DNA of 47,022 nt. Origin: a bacterium (lineage in GTDB: Bacteria > Ratteibacteria > UBA8468 > B48-G9 > JAFGKM01). The stretch is taken from contig JALNXB010000009.1 of assembly GCA_023230585.1 (NCBI GenBank), positions 1 through 47,022 on the forward strand, in the 5' to 3' direction. Positions 19,480 through 27,683 of the stretch are shown here, piece after piece (within the stretch, counting starts at the first letter, position 1; every line of letters starts with the position of its first letter). A model generated the notes under the pieces. It saw only the letters and a list, made by a program, of their open reading frames with translations, ran no database searches and was not told the origin of the DNA. Position numbers and translations under genes: made by a program.

Positions 19480-20663
19480 TGGCTATCAAAATAGATACTA
19501 TTAAAAAAGAGGTAATCAATGGCAGAGTTCGTATAAGTTCAAATATATATATTAACAATACCCCTGACAAGATGTTTTTTGAAACAGAAGAAAAAGACGG
19601 CAAATACCTCTGCGAAGAAAACGGAGACGCCTTCTTAATGGGAATACTCCTTTGGGCTATGAAAAACCATTCTGATATATATATTAAACCACCAATATCC
19701 GAAAGATTCCTTTATGGGATAACCAAAATTTTAATGCCTGAATTAATAAAGATGAACCCGGAATTAGGCAACATCGTAATTTATCCTGAAAAAACAGTTA
19801 ATAAAGACCATAAAATTATAAATGGAGTGGTTACCCCTATCTCCTGTGGAGTTGACTCTTTTTATACAGTTTTATCAAATAATGGTAACGATATACCAGA
19901 AACTATGAGGTTAACCCACTTAGTTCTCTTTAATGCCGGTGCTTATGGTGACGATACAAAGATATCAGAAAAAGAGTTTTTTCAATATATGAAATATGTT
20001 CAACCGGTATGTAAAAAACTTGAATTGCCTCTAATATGGGTAAATTCAAACCTTATGAAGTTTTTTCCTTTTTACTATGTTCAGATACATACTTTTTATA
20101 ATATCTCCTGCGCCCTTGCATTACAGAAACTTATAAAATTTTTTTATTACTCATCTACATTTATGACAAGTGATTTTGAGATGAAATTCCTTAATTCATC
20201 GTATTACGAACTACTCATTGGAAGCGCTCTAAAAACAGAAGGTTTTGAAATGATCTCTTTTGGAGGAGAGATTTCAAGATTTCAAAAAGTTGAAAAACTC
20301 CATAAAAAAAAGATTTTTCAAAAACACCTTAATGTTTGTGTTAAACCAGAAGAGGAGAAGAGTGGTAAAGTTAATTGTTCTTTATGTCATAAATGTATTA
20401 GAACTATGGCAGCGTTAGATATAATTGGATGTCTTCCGGGTTACAAAGATGTGTTTGATATAGATATCTTTTATAAAAATAAAACTTTTTTTTGGGGAAG
20501 AATAAGAAACAAGGGGTGGAGAACAAATTTAGTAATTACAACTGAATTACTAGAAGCAGCAAAAAAATATAAGTACAGAGTTCCTATACTCTCTTTCTTT
20601 TGGATGTATATTATCTCTATTAAAAACCTCACCAGAAGACAATTTAAAAGAATTAAAAAATGA
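19479..20663 (+). CDS. PP-loop-like protein with C-terminal Cys cluster, function unknown
   Basis: I do not recognise a characterised function. PISCGVDSFYTVLSNNG near residue 124 resembles the pyrophosphate-binding loop SGGxDS of N-type ATP pyrophosphatases (QueC/ExsB, asparagine synthase, TilS) with Cys in place of the first Gly. A helix-strand pattern with LVLFNAGAYGDD follows, then a late Cys cluster VNCSLCHKCIRTMAALDIIGC near 305-325 that could bind zinc, as the Cys motif of QueC does. At 394 residues it is longer than QueC. Proteins with this layout occur, to my recollection, among polysaccharide genes beside pyruvyltransferases. It overlaps the pyruvyltransferase gene by one base and the next glycosyltransferase by four. 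An ATP-dependent modification (amidation or thiolation) of a sugar or small precursor is the likeliest role, by inference only. Confidence 0.65.
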   Translation: MAIKIDTIKKEVINGRVRISSNIYINNTPDKMFFETEEKDGKYLCEENGDAFLMGILLWAMKNHSDIYIKPPISERFLYGITKILMPELIKMNPELGNIVIYPEKTVNKDHKIINGVVTPISCGVDSFYTVLSNNGNDIPETMRLTHLVLFNAGAYGDDTKISEKEFFQYMKYVQPVCKKLELPLIWVNSNLMKFFPFYYVQIHTFYNISCALALQKLIKFFYYSSTFMTSDFEMKFLNSSYYELLIGSALKTEGFEMISFGGEISRFQKVEKLHKKKIFQKHLNVCVKPEEEKSGKVNCSLCHKCIRTMAALDIIGCLPGYKDVFDIDIFYKNKTFFWGRIRNKGWRTNLVITTELLEAAKKYKYRVPILSFFWMYIISIKNLTRRQFKRIKK

Positions 20664-21721
20664 CAAACCCTATAATTAGTATAATTGTGCCAATCTACAA
20701 TACTGAAGCATATCTAAGAAAATGCCTTGATTCTCTTGTGGAACAGACATTAAAAGAGATTGAGATTATTCTTGTCAACGACGGCTCAACCGATAATAGC
20801 GGTAAAATATGTGATGAATATGCTAAAAAAGATAAAAGAATAAAAGTTATATATCATGAAAACAAAGGGGTTGCGGGGGCAAGAAACAGTGGAATGAAAG
20901 TAGCGAAAGGGGAATTTTTAACTTTTGTTGATAGCGATGACTATGTTTCAAAAGAGTATATTGGAAAAATGCTTGAATACTACAAAAAATACCCAGTAGC
21001 AGATGTAGTTATCTTCGGTCAAGTTCGAATAGTAGGCAAACGTACTACAATCTATATTCCAGAGGAAGAAGCCCTAATGGATAGAAAGAAGTTTTCGGAA
21101 AACTTTTTTGAATTTCGTAAGAAAAATTTGCTTGATGTTACAACAAATAAGTTATACAGAACATCTTTAGCTAAAACCTTAAAATTTACACCTGATATAC
21201 AACCAGGAGAGGACTCTCTATTTAACTTCCAGTACTATACCCTTTGTAAAAAGATTGTCTTATCAAAAGAGTATGGATATTTTGTGATACGGAGAAACAG
21301 TTCTATAATGGGACAATTATATAGCAGATATTACCCATCTTTTGAGTTACAAAAATCCCTTGAGATGCATAAATCTTTCCGAAAAGCCTTTGCTGAGATA
21401 GGAATATTGCCTACAATTATAGAAGAAAGGTATATAAACTTATACCCAAGGTGGTTCTACTCGGTTCTATCCAATGTCATCAAAAAAGAAACCCCTTACA
21501 CTACTATCGAACAGATAAAAAAAATAAGAAAAATAATGGATTACCACAAAAAAGAGGGCATTAAGAAGGAAAATTTAAAAAAAGGAAGTTTAAGCAGGTT
21601 TCTTCAGTTATGTTATCTTTTGAAACACCCATTACTTATATGGATATTCTTAAAAGTATTCTCCTTTTACTCAAAATTGAAAAGCAAACTTAAAAAAGCA
21701 ATTAAACTTATAATAAATTAA
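20660..21721 (+). CDS. Family 2 glycosyltransferase
   Basis: Inverting GT-A enzyme of 353 residues. PIISIIVPIYNTEAYLRKCLD opens the fold, then NDGSTDNSGKICDEY, GVAGARNSGMK and LTFVDSDDYVSKEY with the DXD motif. PGEDSLFNFQYYT near residue 185 is the conserved acceptor-side Glu-Asp region of this capsule subgroup. The C-terminus is strongly basic with hydrophobic stretches, probably a membrane-contact tail. Its ATG overlaps the previous stop (ATGA), and the next paralogous enzyme starts one base after its stop. It resembles the enzymes at 17379 and 21723, which suggests duplication within the operon followed by divergence. Confidence 0.93.
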   Translation: MTNPIISIIVPIYNTEAYLRKCLDSLVEQTLKEIEIILVNDGSTDNSGKICDEYAKKDKRIKVIYHENKGVAGARNSGMKVAKGEFLTFVDSDDYVSKEYIGKMLEYYKKYPVADVVIFGQVRIVGKRTTIYIPEEEALMDRKKFSENFFEFRKKNLLDVTTNKLYRTSLAKTLKFTPDIQPGEDSLFNFQYYTLCKKIVLSKEYGYFVIRRNSSIMGQLYSRYYPSFELQKSLEMHKSFRKAFAEIGILPTIIEERYINLYPRWFYSVLSNVIKKETPYTTIEQIKKIRKIMDYHKKEGIKKENLKKGSLSRFLQLCYLLKHPLLIWIFLKVFSFYSKLKSKLKKAIKLIIN

Positions 21722-21722
21722 A

Positions 21723-22751
21723 ATGGACACAAAACAGACAAGTCCTTATGTTAGTATTATAGTGCCAGTATATAATAATGAAAAATATATTAGCGAGTGC
21801 CTTAATTCCCTTATAAACCAAGAATTAAAAGAGATAGAGATTATTTTAATTAACGATGGTTCTACTGATAGAAGCCCTAATATCATTAAGGAATATGCGT
21901 TTAAAGACCCTCGTATAAAAATAATCAATCAGGATAATAGAGGACCCAATACTGCAAGGAATAAAGGCATTAAGGTCTCAAAAGGAGAATATATAGGATT
22001 TGTTGATTCTGACGATGCTATTTCAAAAGATATGTATAAGAAAATGTACAATACAGCAAAGGAACATAATGCAGATATTGTAACAAGCGGATACCATACT
22101 TGTGATGAAAATTTAAATATTATTTCAACCCATTACCCGCTTTTCAGATATAATGTTATCTTTTCAAAAGAAGATAAGATCAAAATGATAGAGGGAATAT
22201 ATAAGAATAAGTTCTCTTTCTTTGCTGTACGAAACCTATATAAGAATGATATGATATTGAAACAAAATTATTTTTTTGATGAGGATATACGGATAGGGAC
22301 AGAAATACTCTTTAATTTTTTCTATTTTTATAACGCAAACCGTATTATTGCCTTAAAAGAGGCCTTCTATTTTTACAGGGCTTCCCCTACAAGTATCACA
22401 AGAAGCAGATATAAACCGCACCTTGAAAAGAGTTTACAATTACAACACGAGAAGATGGTTCAATTCTATAAAGAGTATGGTATCTTTGAAAATTACTCAA
22501 TAGGATTCTATAAAAGGATAGCAGAGACTTTTCTCCCTATGTTATTAACAAATATGTTTGCGAAAGATAATGTAAAAAGCGCTTCTTTCAAAGAAATAAG
22601 AAGAATATTAAACCTTCCTATGATTAAAGAATCCTTAAAGCATACTCCTCTTATAAATAAGGGGTTACCAACAGGGAAACAGATTATTATAATACTCTCG
22701 AAATTAAAACTCTACAGGTTGCTCTGGTTATATTATAAAGTTAAAAGGTAA
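21723..22751 (+). CDS. Family 2 glycosyltransferase, last gene of plus-strand operon
   Basis: Inverting GT-A enzyme of 342 residues with PYVSIIVPVYNNEKYISECLN, NDGSTDRSPNIIKEY, GPNTARNKGIKVSKGEY and IGFVDSDDAISKDMY (DXD). DIRIGTEILFNFFYFYNA takes the place of the usual GED region, with Thr-Glu replacing Glu-Asp; this position is variable and may still be active. It is the last gene of the operon. Convergent transcription from the minus-strand cluster meets it across a repeat-filled gap, whose hairpins may serve as the terminator. Donor sugar unknown. Confidence 0.92.
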   Translation: MDTKQTSPYVSIIVPVYNNEKYISECLNSLINQELKEIEIILINDGSTDRSPNIIKEYAFKDPRIKIINQDNRGPNTARNKGIKVSKGEYIGFVDSDDAISKDMYKKMYNTAKEHNADIVTSGYHTCDENLNIISTHYPLFRYNVIFSKEDKIKMIEGIYKNKFSFFAVRNLYKNDMILKQNYFFDEDIRIGTEILFNFFYFYNANRIIALKEAFYFYRASPTSITRSRYKPHLEKSLQLQHEKMVQFYKEYGIFENYSIGFYKRIAETFLPMLLTNMFAKDNVKSASFKEIRRILNLPMIKESLKHTPLINKGLPTGKQIIIILSKLKLYRLLWLYYKVKR

Positions 22752-22786
22752 TATCCCCTTGTAAGCAATTAAATATGTCCCTGTCT

Positions 22787-23006
22787 TATCATTCCGGCCT
22801 TGATCCGAAATCTCGTTTTTACTACTCCCCCATTCCGTCTTTGCGAAGGAATGGGTTTTACGACTGCGGCAATCCCGCCGTAGGCGAAAAAGGAATGGGG
22901 GTGAGCATAATAATGATAACAACGAGGGTTGCCACGCCACAATACGGCTCGCAATGCCAAAAAACGGCAGTTAAAAGAAGAGAGCCTGAAACAAGTTCAG
23001 GATAAC
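22787..23006. repeat. Composite intergenic repeat, 220-bp copy 2 (reverse complement of 10694-10913)
   Basis: Fills the gap between two convergent operons. Reading its reverse complement gives the same modules, in the same order and over the same 220 bases, as 10694-10913: the CTGAACTTGTTTCAGG hairpin, CATTGCGAGCCG and GTGGCGTGGCAA, the CGCCTACGGCGGGATTGCCG block, TTCGCAAAGACGGAATGGGG, and a diverged GAGATTTCGGATCAAGGCCGGAATGA module. Several modules fold into hairpins and could stop transcription from both sides. No gene is visible here. Confidence 0.88.
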
Positions 23007-23028
23007 AGCATGGAGGGGGTAGAAAGAA

Positions 23029-24033
23029 TTAAGGCAGAATACTCTTAATAAAAAACTTTACTTTCTGTTTTGGGGATATTCTTATACTCTTTGAGATCTT
23101 ATTTGAAAAATAAATGGTAAAAATAAGGGGCACTCTACGGCTAGACCTATAACATAAGGAGAACCACCTTTTAGCAAGAAGAATAGATAAAGCGGATTCT
23201 GAACAAAGTTTAGAATTCTTATTTGCTTCTACAAGTTTATTTAGCCAAAGAGAAACATCCTTAACCTCACTTCTACTAACAGCAATTCCTTTTTTTAATA
23301 AGGAGTGCAATCTTAACTCCTCGGTGGTAGGTTCAACTCCAAGTTTCTTTAACAAAATAATTAAAGAGTTTTGAGCATTCTCTTTCTGAAGGTTTCTCTT
23401 TGTGGTACTAATATTTGCACTATGAAATCTATAATTTAATAATACTTCTTGAATATTGGCAAATCTTACACAGCATATCCCAAGGCGTACCCAGAAATTA
23501 TAGTCCCCCGCTGCCCTATGCTCTTCACTGTAAAGTGCTTTTAAATCCAACAGAACAGATTTACGCATAATAACAGTCGGATGTCCGAACATACTTCCAA
23601 AGAGTAGTCCAACAAATATATCGTTATGCTGAGGTATTGTTTTCCATACATAAATTTTATTTCCAAAAAACTCAAGCCAACTTCCACAAACACCTATTTC
23701 TGGATGAGAATCCATAAAAGAGACCTGTTTTTCAAGGCGTTGAGGCAAACTAATATCGTCACTATCCATTATTGCTACGTACTCTCCTTTTGCCTCTCTT
23801 AAACCTCTATTTAAAGAAAAACAAACACCCTTATTTGTTTCGTTTTGAAGTAACTTTACCCTTGCATCTTCTTTAAGATATTTTTTTAATATTTCTCCGG
23901 TCTTGTCAGTTGAGCAGTCATTAATTACAATATATTCAAAATCACTAAATGTTTGGTTTAATATACTCTGGATAGCTTCATCAAGGTATTTCTCTCCGTT
24001 ATATACGGGAGTTATTACTGTAACTTTAGGCAT
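23029..24033 (-). CDS. Family 2 glycosyltransferase
   Basis: Inverting GT-A enzyme, 334 residues from the ATG at 24033. It begins MPKVTVITPVYNGEKYLDEA, then NDCSTDKTGEIL, NKGVCFSLNRGL and VAIMDSDDISLPQRLEKQV with the DXD motif. GDYNFWVRLG near 185 is the acceptor-side motif. An ATG at 24063 would add ten residues and overlap the wzt gene by 25 bases. I prefer 24033 because family 2 proteins normally begin right at the first strand and because it lies five bases after the wzt stop. Its motif spacing resembles the first enzyme of the facing operon (13325-14170; both have DDISLPxRLxKQV), unlike the other three, so the two may share an origin. Last gene of the long minus-strand cluster. Confidence 0.9.
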   Translation of the reverse strand: MPKVTVITPVYNGEKYLDEAIQSILNQTFSDFEYIVINDCSTDKTGEILKKYLKEDARVKLLQNETNKGVCFSLNRGLREAKGEYVAIMDSDDISLPQRLEKQVSFMDSHPEIGVCGSWLEFFGNKIYVWKTIPQHNDIFVGLLFGSMFGHPTVIMRKSVLLDLKALYSEEHRAAGDYNFWVRLGICCVRFANIQEVLLNYRFHSANISTTKRNLQKENAQNSLIILLKKLGVEPTTEELRLHSLLKKGIAVSRSEVKDVSLWLNKLVEANKNSKLCSESALSILLAKRWFSLCYRSSRRVPLIFTIYFSNKISKSIRISPKQKVKFFIKSILP

Positions 24034-24038
24034 TTTTA

Positions 24039-25310
24039 TTATTTCAGTTCTCTTTTGTGCCATTCTGGAGTTAAGAAAACAATCCCTTGTCCTTTAGGTA
24101 ACCGCCTTGAGGTCATAACCCCGCCGTCAACAATATCAAAACTCAAACAATCAGCCACATTGTCATACTGCCTAACCGTAGAGCGATCCTGTATTTTAAG
24201 GGAGATATAATAGGTGTCAGGGTAGAACCTTATATCTTTAAGAGAAACAGCAAAAGTTGTCTTTCCATTTACAACTCCTGTTTCATATTTTGAATCAGTA
24301 TTTATCATATTGGTTACAGGAGTTCCTTCTGAGGTTCGTATGGAAATAGTTATTCTAACAGGCCGTTCAATCCCCTTTTTAGGAGTTATAGAAAAAACTA
24401 TAGAAAAATCGTCCCCAAGTGAAAACTTGGAGTTTGGTTCACCAGTAGAATCTTCTATTTGAGCATATTCAAAACGAAATTCGCCCGACCCGCTTCGGGG
24501 ATAATCGGTCAGATCTACGTAACAATGCTGAGCGTCTACTTCTGAAAGATATTTATTTATAACCTCACCTGTTTCCCCTATTGCTTTAATATTACCTTTT
24601 TCTATAAGAACTGTTTTTGCACATAATTGACGTATAGCCGCAAGGTTATGACTTACAAACATAATAGTTCGTCCCTCTTCTTTGCTAACTGAATCCATCT
24701 TACCCAGGCATTTTTTTTGAAATTCAGCATCCCCAACTGCAAGAACTTCGTCAACAAGAAGTATTTCTGGCTCAAGATGAGCCGCTACTGCAAAAGCCAG
24801 TCGAACGTTCATGCCGCTCGAGTACCGTTTAACAGGAGTATCAAGAAACTTTTCTACACCAGAAAAGTCAACTATCTCATCAAATTTTTTATCTATCTCG
24901 ACTTTTTTCATACCCAAGATAGCCCCGTTCATATAAATGTTTTCTCTTCCTGTAAGTTCAAGATGAAACCCAGTTCCCACCTCCAACAAACTTGAGATCC
25001 TCCCTTTTATTCTTGCAGAACCTTCTGTAGGTTCAGTTATACGGCTAAGAATTTTAAAGAGAGTTGTTTTTCCAGAACCATTTTTACCTATTATTCCAAT
25101 TTTTTCACCCTGCTTTACATCAAAGGTAACATTTCTCAAAGCCCAAATCTCCTCTTTTTTCTGAAGAGAAGCAGACATTGAAGAACGTCTAAAAAGAGTT
25201 TTCACTTTCTCAGTCACAGTTTCGCGAAAATTTGTATAATTTCTAAATTTCCCCAAACCGTGAGTAATATAATATCTTTTTCCTAAATCAAAAATCTGTA
25301 TAATTTCCAT
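24039..25310 (-). CDS. wzt: ABC transporter ATPase for polysaccharide export (Wzt type) with C-terminal glycan-binding domain
   Basis: Nucleotide-binding subunit that with Wzm exports a finished lipid-linked glycan across the inner membrane. Residues about 45-240 form the ATPase: Walker A GKNGSGKTT, signature YSSGMNVRLAFAVAAHLEP, Walker B ILLVDEVLAVGDAEF, and MFVSHN as the switch His. Residues about 255-423 form an extra beta-rich domain (FRFEYAQIEDSTGEPNSKF to FDIVDGG), matching the Wzt C-terminal module that in O-antigen systems binds the chain end and ensures only completed polymer is exported. At 423 residues it is the long form of the family. The permease gene lies immediately upstream on the same strand, separated by a repeat-containing gap of about 174 bases. 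High confidence in family; the polymer it carries is unknown. Confidence 0.94.
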   Translation of the reverse strand: MEIIQIFDLGKRYYITHGLGKFRNYTNFRETVTEKVKTLFRRSSMSASLQKKEEIWALRNVTFDVKQGEKIGIIGKNGSGKTTLFKILSRITEPTEGSARIKGRISSLLEVGTGFHLELTGRENIYMNGAILGMKKVEIDKKFDEIVDFSGVEKFLDTPVKRYSSGMNVRLAFAVAAHLEPEILLVDEVLAVGDAEFQKKCLGKMDSVSKEEGRTIMFVSHNLAAIRQLCAKTVLIEKGNIKAIGETGEVINKYLSEVDAQHCYVDLTDYPRSGSGEFRFEYAQIEDSTGEPNSKFSLGDDFSIVFSITPKKGIERPVRITISIRTSEGTPVTNMINTDSKYETGVVNGKTTFAVSLKDIRFYPDTYYISLKIQDRSTVRQYDNVADCLSFDIVDGGVMTSRRLPKGQGIVFLTPEWHKRELK

Positions 25311-25344
25311 TTTTTATAGTGTTAAAAAAATCCTTATGTAATTT

Positions 25345-25484
25345 TGGACTCCGATTTGGAATCTCGTTTTTTTCTCCTACGTTTGTTCAAATACGAGATC
25401 CTGAATCAAGTTCTGCCTCTCTCCTATCCCCTAAGGGTAGAAGGCAAAAGCAGGGGCGCTCAGGATAACAGGGAAAAACACCTG
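25345..25484. repeat. Degenerate intergenic repeat between wzm and wzt
   Basis: Diverged modules: GGACTCCGATTTGGAATCTCG is a decayed reverse copy of the 28-base palindromic module, GAGATCCTGAATCAAGTTC is a related Cys/Gly-free variant, and CCTATCCCCTAAGGGTAGAAGG resembles the AGGGTAGAGG segment at 26516 and 33680. It lies inside what should be one operon, so it may tune the wzm:wzt ratio through RNA hairpins. No gene is seen. Confidence 0.6.
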
Positions 25485-26333
25485 TTAAATAAAATCAGCA
25501 AAGGTCTTTTCTGTCTTCCTAAAATAGAATAACCCGCCAACAAACATTGCTCCTATTAATATAATAGATGCAATAAACCCTGGCATATAAAGTTTTACCT
25601 CACCACCAAGTATCGCCCACCTAAAACCATCTATTACACCCACCATAGGATTTAATGAGTATATAAACCGTAAATGGGGCCATTTTTTGGCTATAACACT
25701 ACTTGAAAACCCTACCGGTGAGATATATAGCCCCAATTGAACCACAAAAGGGATAGCGTGCCTAAAATCCCTATACTTTACGTTTAAGGCAGCAAAAAAC
25801 AAACTAAACCCGTAAGCAGCTACAAATGCAATAAAGAGAAATACTGGTAATAAGAATATTCTTGCCGAAGGAGTAAACCTGTAAAAAAGCATTAACACCA
25901 ACAGAATAACAAAAGAGACAAGAAAGTCTACAAAACCAACAACAACTTTACTTGCAGGTATAATTAAACGAGGCATATATATTTTTGATATCAAACTAAC
26001 ATTGCCTACAACAGAGTTACTGGCAGCACTTAATGATTGAGAAAAAAACTGCCAGGGTAAAAGGGCTGCATATACCATTATAGGGTAGGGAACACCTGTT
26101 TCGGAAGGTAAGTTTGCAATTTTTCCAAAAATAACAGAAAATATAACCATTGAAAGCAAAGGTTGTATAATAACCCAAGCAATACCAATAACGGTCTGTT
26201 TATACCTTACTTTTATATCTCTCAAAGCAAGGAAATAGAAGAGTTCTCTATAATTCCAAATATCTATCCAATATTGTTTATCAAGCCACCCCGGCTTAAT
26301 TACTGTTTCATTTTGAGTTAAATTGTTATCCAT
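25485..26333 (-). CDS. wzm: ABC-2 type polysaccharide export permease (Wzm type)
   Basis: Inner-membrane channel subunit that works with the neighbouring ATPase. The 282 residues contain six hydrophobic segments after an N-terminal amphipathic stretch (YWIDIWNYRELFYFLALRDI), the family's gate helix. The DIKVRYKQTVIGIAWVIIQP sequence is the coupling region typical of Wzm/KpsM/TagG proteins, and PFVVQLGLYISPVGFS and YSLNPMVGVIDGFRWAILG near the C-terminus are conserved in O-antigen ABC permeases. Length is as expected. It is transcribed together with wzt. With an EpsG-like polymerase elsewhere in the window, two different export logics are represented. Confidence 0.94.
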   Translation of the reverse strand: MDNNLTQNETVIKPGWLDKQYWIDIWNYRELFYFLALRDIKVRYKQTVIGIAWVIIQPLLSMVIFSVIFGKIANLPSETGVPYPIMVYAALLPWQFFSQSLSAASNSVVGNVSLISKIYMPRLIIPASKVVVGFVDFLVSFVILLVLMLFYRFTPSARIFLLPVFLFIAFVAAYGFSLFFAALNVKYRDFRHAIPFVVQLGLYISPVGFSSSVIAKKWPHLRFIYSLNPMVGVIDGFRWAILGGEVKLYMPGFIASIILIGAMFVGGLFYFRKTEKTFADFI

Positions 26334-26443
26334 AATAGAGAGTATTATAACATAAATATAATATTAGTGGTGCTAATTATATTCTCTTGCATCTTTGTTC
26401 TTCACGCTTTCTTTTTACCTGCTTTCCCTCCCCTCCTTCCTTT

Positions 26444-26556
26444 TCCGCCTTGTTTGTCATTGCGAGCCGTGTTTTGGCGTGGCAATTCCCCTCACAAATA
26501 CTATGGGACAAGACCCCAAGGGTAGAGGGCAAAGACGGAATGGGAGGGGCTCTTTC
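26444..26556. repeat. Intergenic repeat fragment upstream of wzm
   Basis: Contains TTGTCATTGCGAGCCGTGTT and TGGCGTGGCAATT (same module as at 10744), then CCCCAAGGGTAGAGGGC and AAAGACGGAATGGGAGGGG. It lies between a family-4 glycosyltransferase stop and wzm, so it may split the minus-strand cluster into transcription units. The remaining bases up to wzm are AT-rich, with a TATAAT on the minus strand at 26346-26351 but no convincing -35 box. Confidence 0.75.
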
Positions 26557-26557
26557 T

Positions 26558-27682
26558 TTATTTAAAGTTGTATATTAACTCAAGTTCTCTTTTTACATTA
26601 TCAAAAACATATAACTCAACAGATTTTTCACCTAATTCTCCCATTTTTTTGGCAAGATCAGCATCTTTTTTTAAAGTAAGTATTCTATCTGCAAAACCCA
26701 AAATATCCTTTGTAAAGAGTAGAAAACCTGTCTTACCCTCTTTTACAAGTTCTTTATGTCCTCTATTTATGGAAGAAACAACAGGCTTACCACAAAGCAT
26801 TGCTTCTATAATATTCAAGCCAAGTCCTTCACGAAAACTTGCAGAGACCACTATATCAGATATTTTAACGTATTTATCAAGATCTGTTCTGTATCCAAGA
26901 AATTCTACATTTTTATCAATTCCAAGTTCTTTAACTAATTCTTTTAACTCTTTTTCCATAGGACCATTGCCAGCAAGTAACAACTTAACATCAAAGTTGG
27001 TCTTTATAACTTCTGCAACCGCTTTTATTACTGTTGATTGGTTTTTGTTTTTATTAAGTTCTCCTGTGCAAAGAATAATAAAATATTTTTGTGAGTATCC
27101 CCTATCCTGCCTCATCATCTCTTTATCTTCTTCAGAGACAGGAAAATATCTTAACGGGTCAACACCTACCCCGTGTATACGAAAAATTTTGGTATTTAGT
27201 TTTCTGGAAGCCATTAAATAATCTTCCTCTGTTATAGTAATTATTTTATCAGTATGTCGAGCAAGGTACTTCTCTACTGGATAATATAGAAGCCAATTTA
27301 TAATAGGTGCACCTTTATAAAAATGGAACCCGTGGGCTGTATAAAACACTTTAACGCCTTTTTTCCTGACCACTCTTGCCGCAAGACGTGTAAGGACTCC
27401 GCCCATAGGGGTATTGCAGTGAATTATATCATATCTATTTTCAGCAATTATCTTTTTAAGTTGTTTATAGGCGTCTATATTTTTTTTGCTAAATGGGGAA
27501 CGGTCAAACGGAATATTGTAAATCTTATCAGGAGAATCAAGTTTTAAGCCGTTCTTTTCTCCCAGATTATCCCTCGCTGCTACGTGAACTTCATATCCGT
27601 GTTTATGTAGAATATCTATCAAAGGCTTATGAAACTGAGCTATATGGCTTTGAACTGTTGCTGTTATGAGTACTTTTTTCAT
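26558..27682 (-). CDS. Family 4 glycosyltransferase (CapM/EpsD-like)
   Basis: Retaining GT-B enzyme of 374 residues. The N-terminal acceptor domain begins VLITATVQSHIAQFHKPLID with the His-rich loop seen in EpsD/CapM relatives; DIIHCNTPMGGVLTRLAAR and VFYTAHGFHFYKGAP follow, a signature of this subgroup. The donor domain starts at ILCTGELNKNKNQSTVIKA and contains SASFREGLGLNIIEAMLCGKPVV, the EX7E motif. By resemblance it may transfer a HexNAc or 6-deoxy sugar early in repeat-unit assembly, but that is a guess. It is separated by one base from the next upstream glycosyltransferase, so the two are surely co-translated. Confidence 0.92.
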   Translation of the reverse strand: MKKVLITATVQSHIAQFHKPLIDILHKHGYEVHVAARDNLGEKNGLKLDSPDKIYNIPFDRSPFSKKNIDAYKQLKKIIAENRYDIIHCNTPMGGVLTRLAARVVRKKGVKVFYTAHGFHFYKGAPIINWLLYYPVEKYLARHTDKIITITEEDYLMASRKLNTKIFRIHGVGVDPLRYFPVSEEDKEMMRQDRGYSQKYFIILCTGELNKNKNQSTVIKAVAEVIKTNFDVKLLLAGNGPMEKELKELVKELGIDKNVEFLGYRTDLDKYVKISDIVVSASFREGLGLNIIEAMLCGKPVVSSINRGHKELVKEGKTGFLLFTKDILGFADRILTLKKDADLAKKMGELGEKSVELYVFDNVKRELELIYNFK

Positions 27683-27683
27683 T

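Noticed and set aside
22728..23005. Open frames on both strands in the convergent gap
   Set aside because: They are translations of the 220-bp repeat; the similar peptides from the inverted copy reflect DNA repetition, not a gene family.
10694..23006. Inverted repeats as ends of a composite transposon
   Set aside because: No transposase lies inside or next to either copy, and the same modules occur singly in many other gaps.
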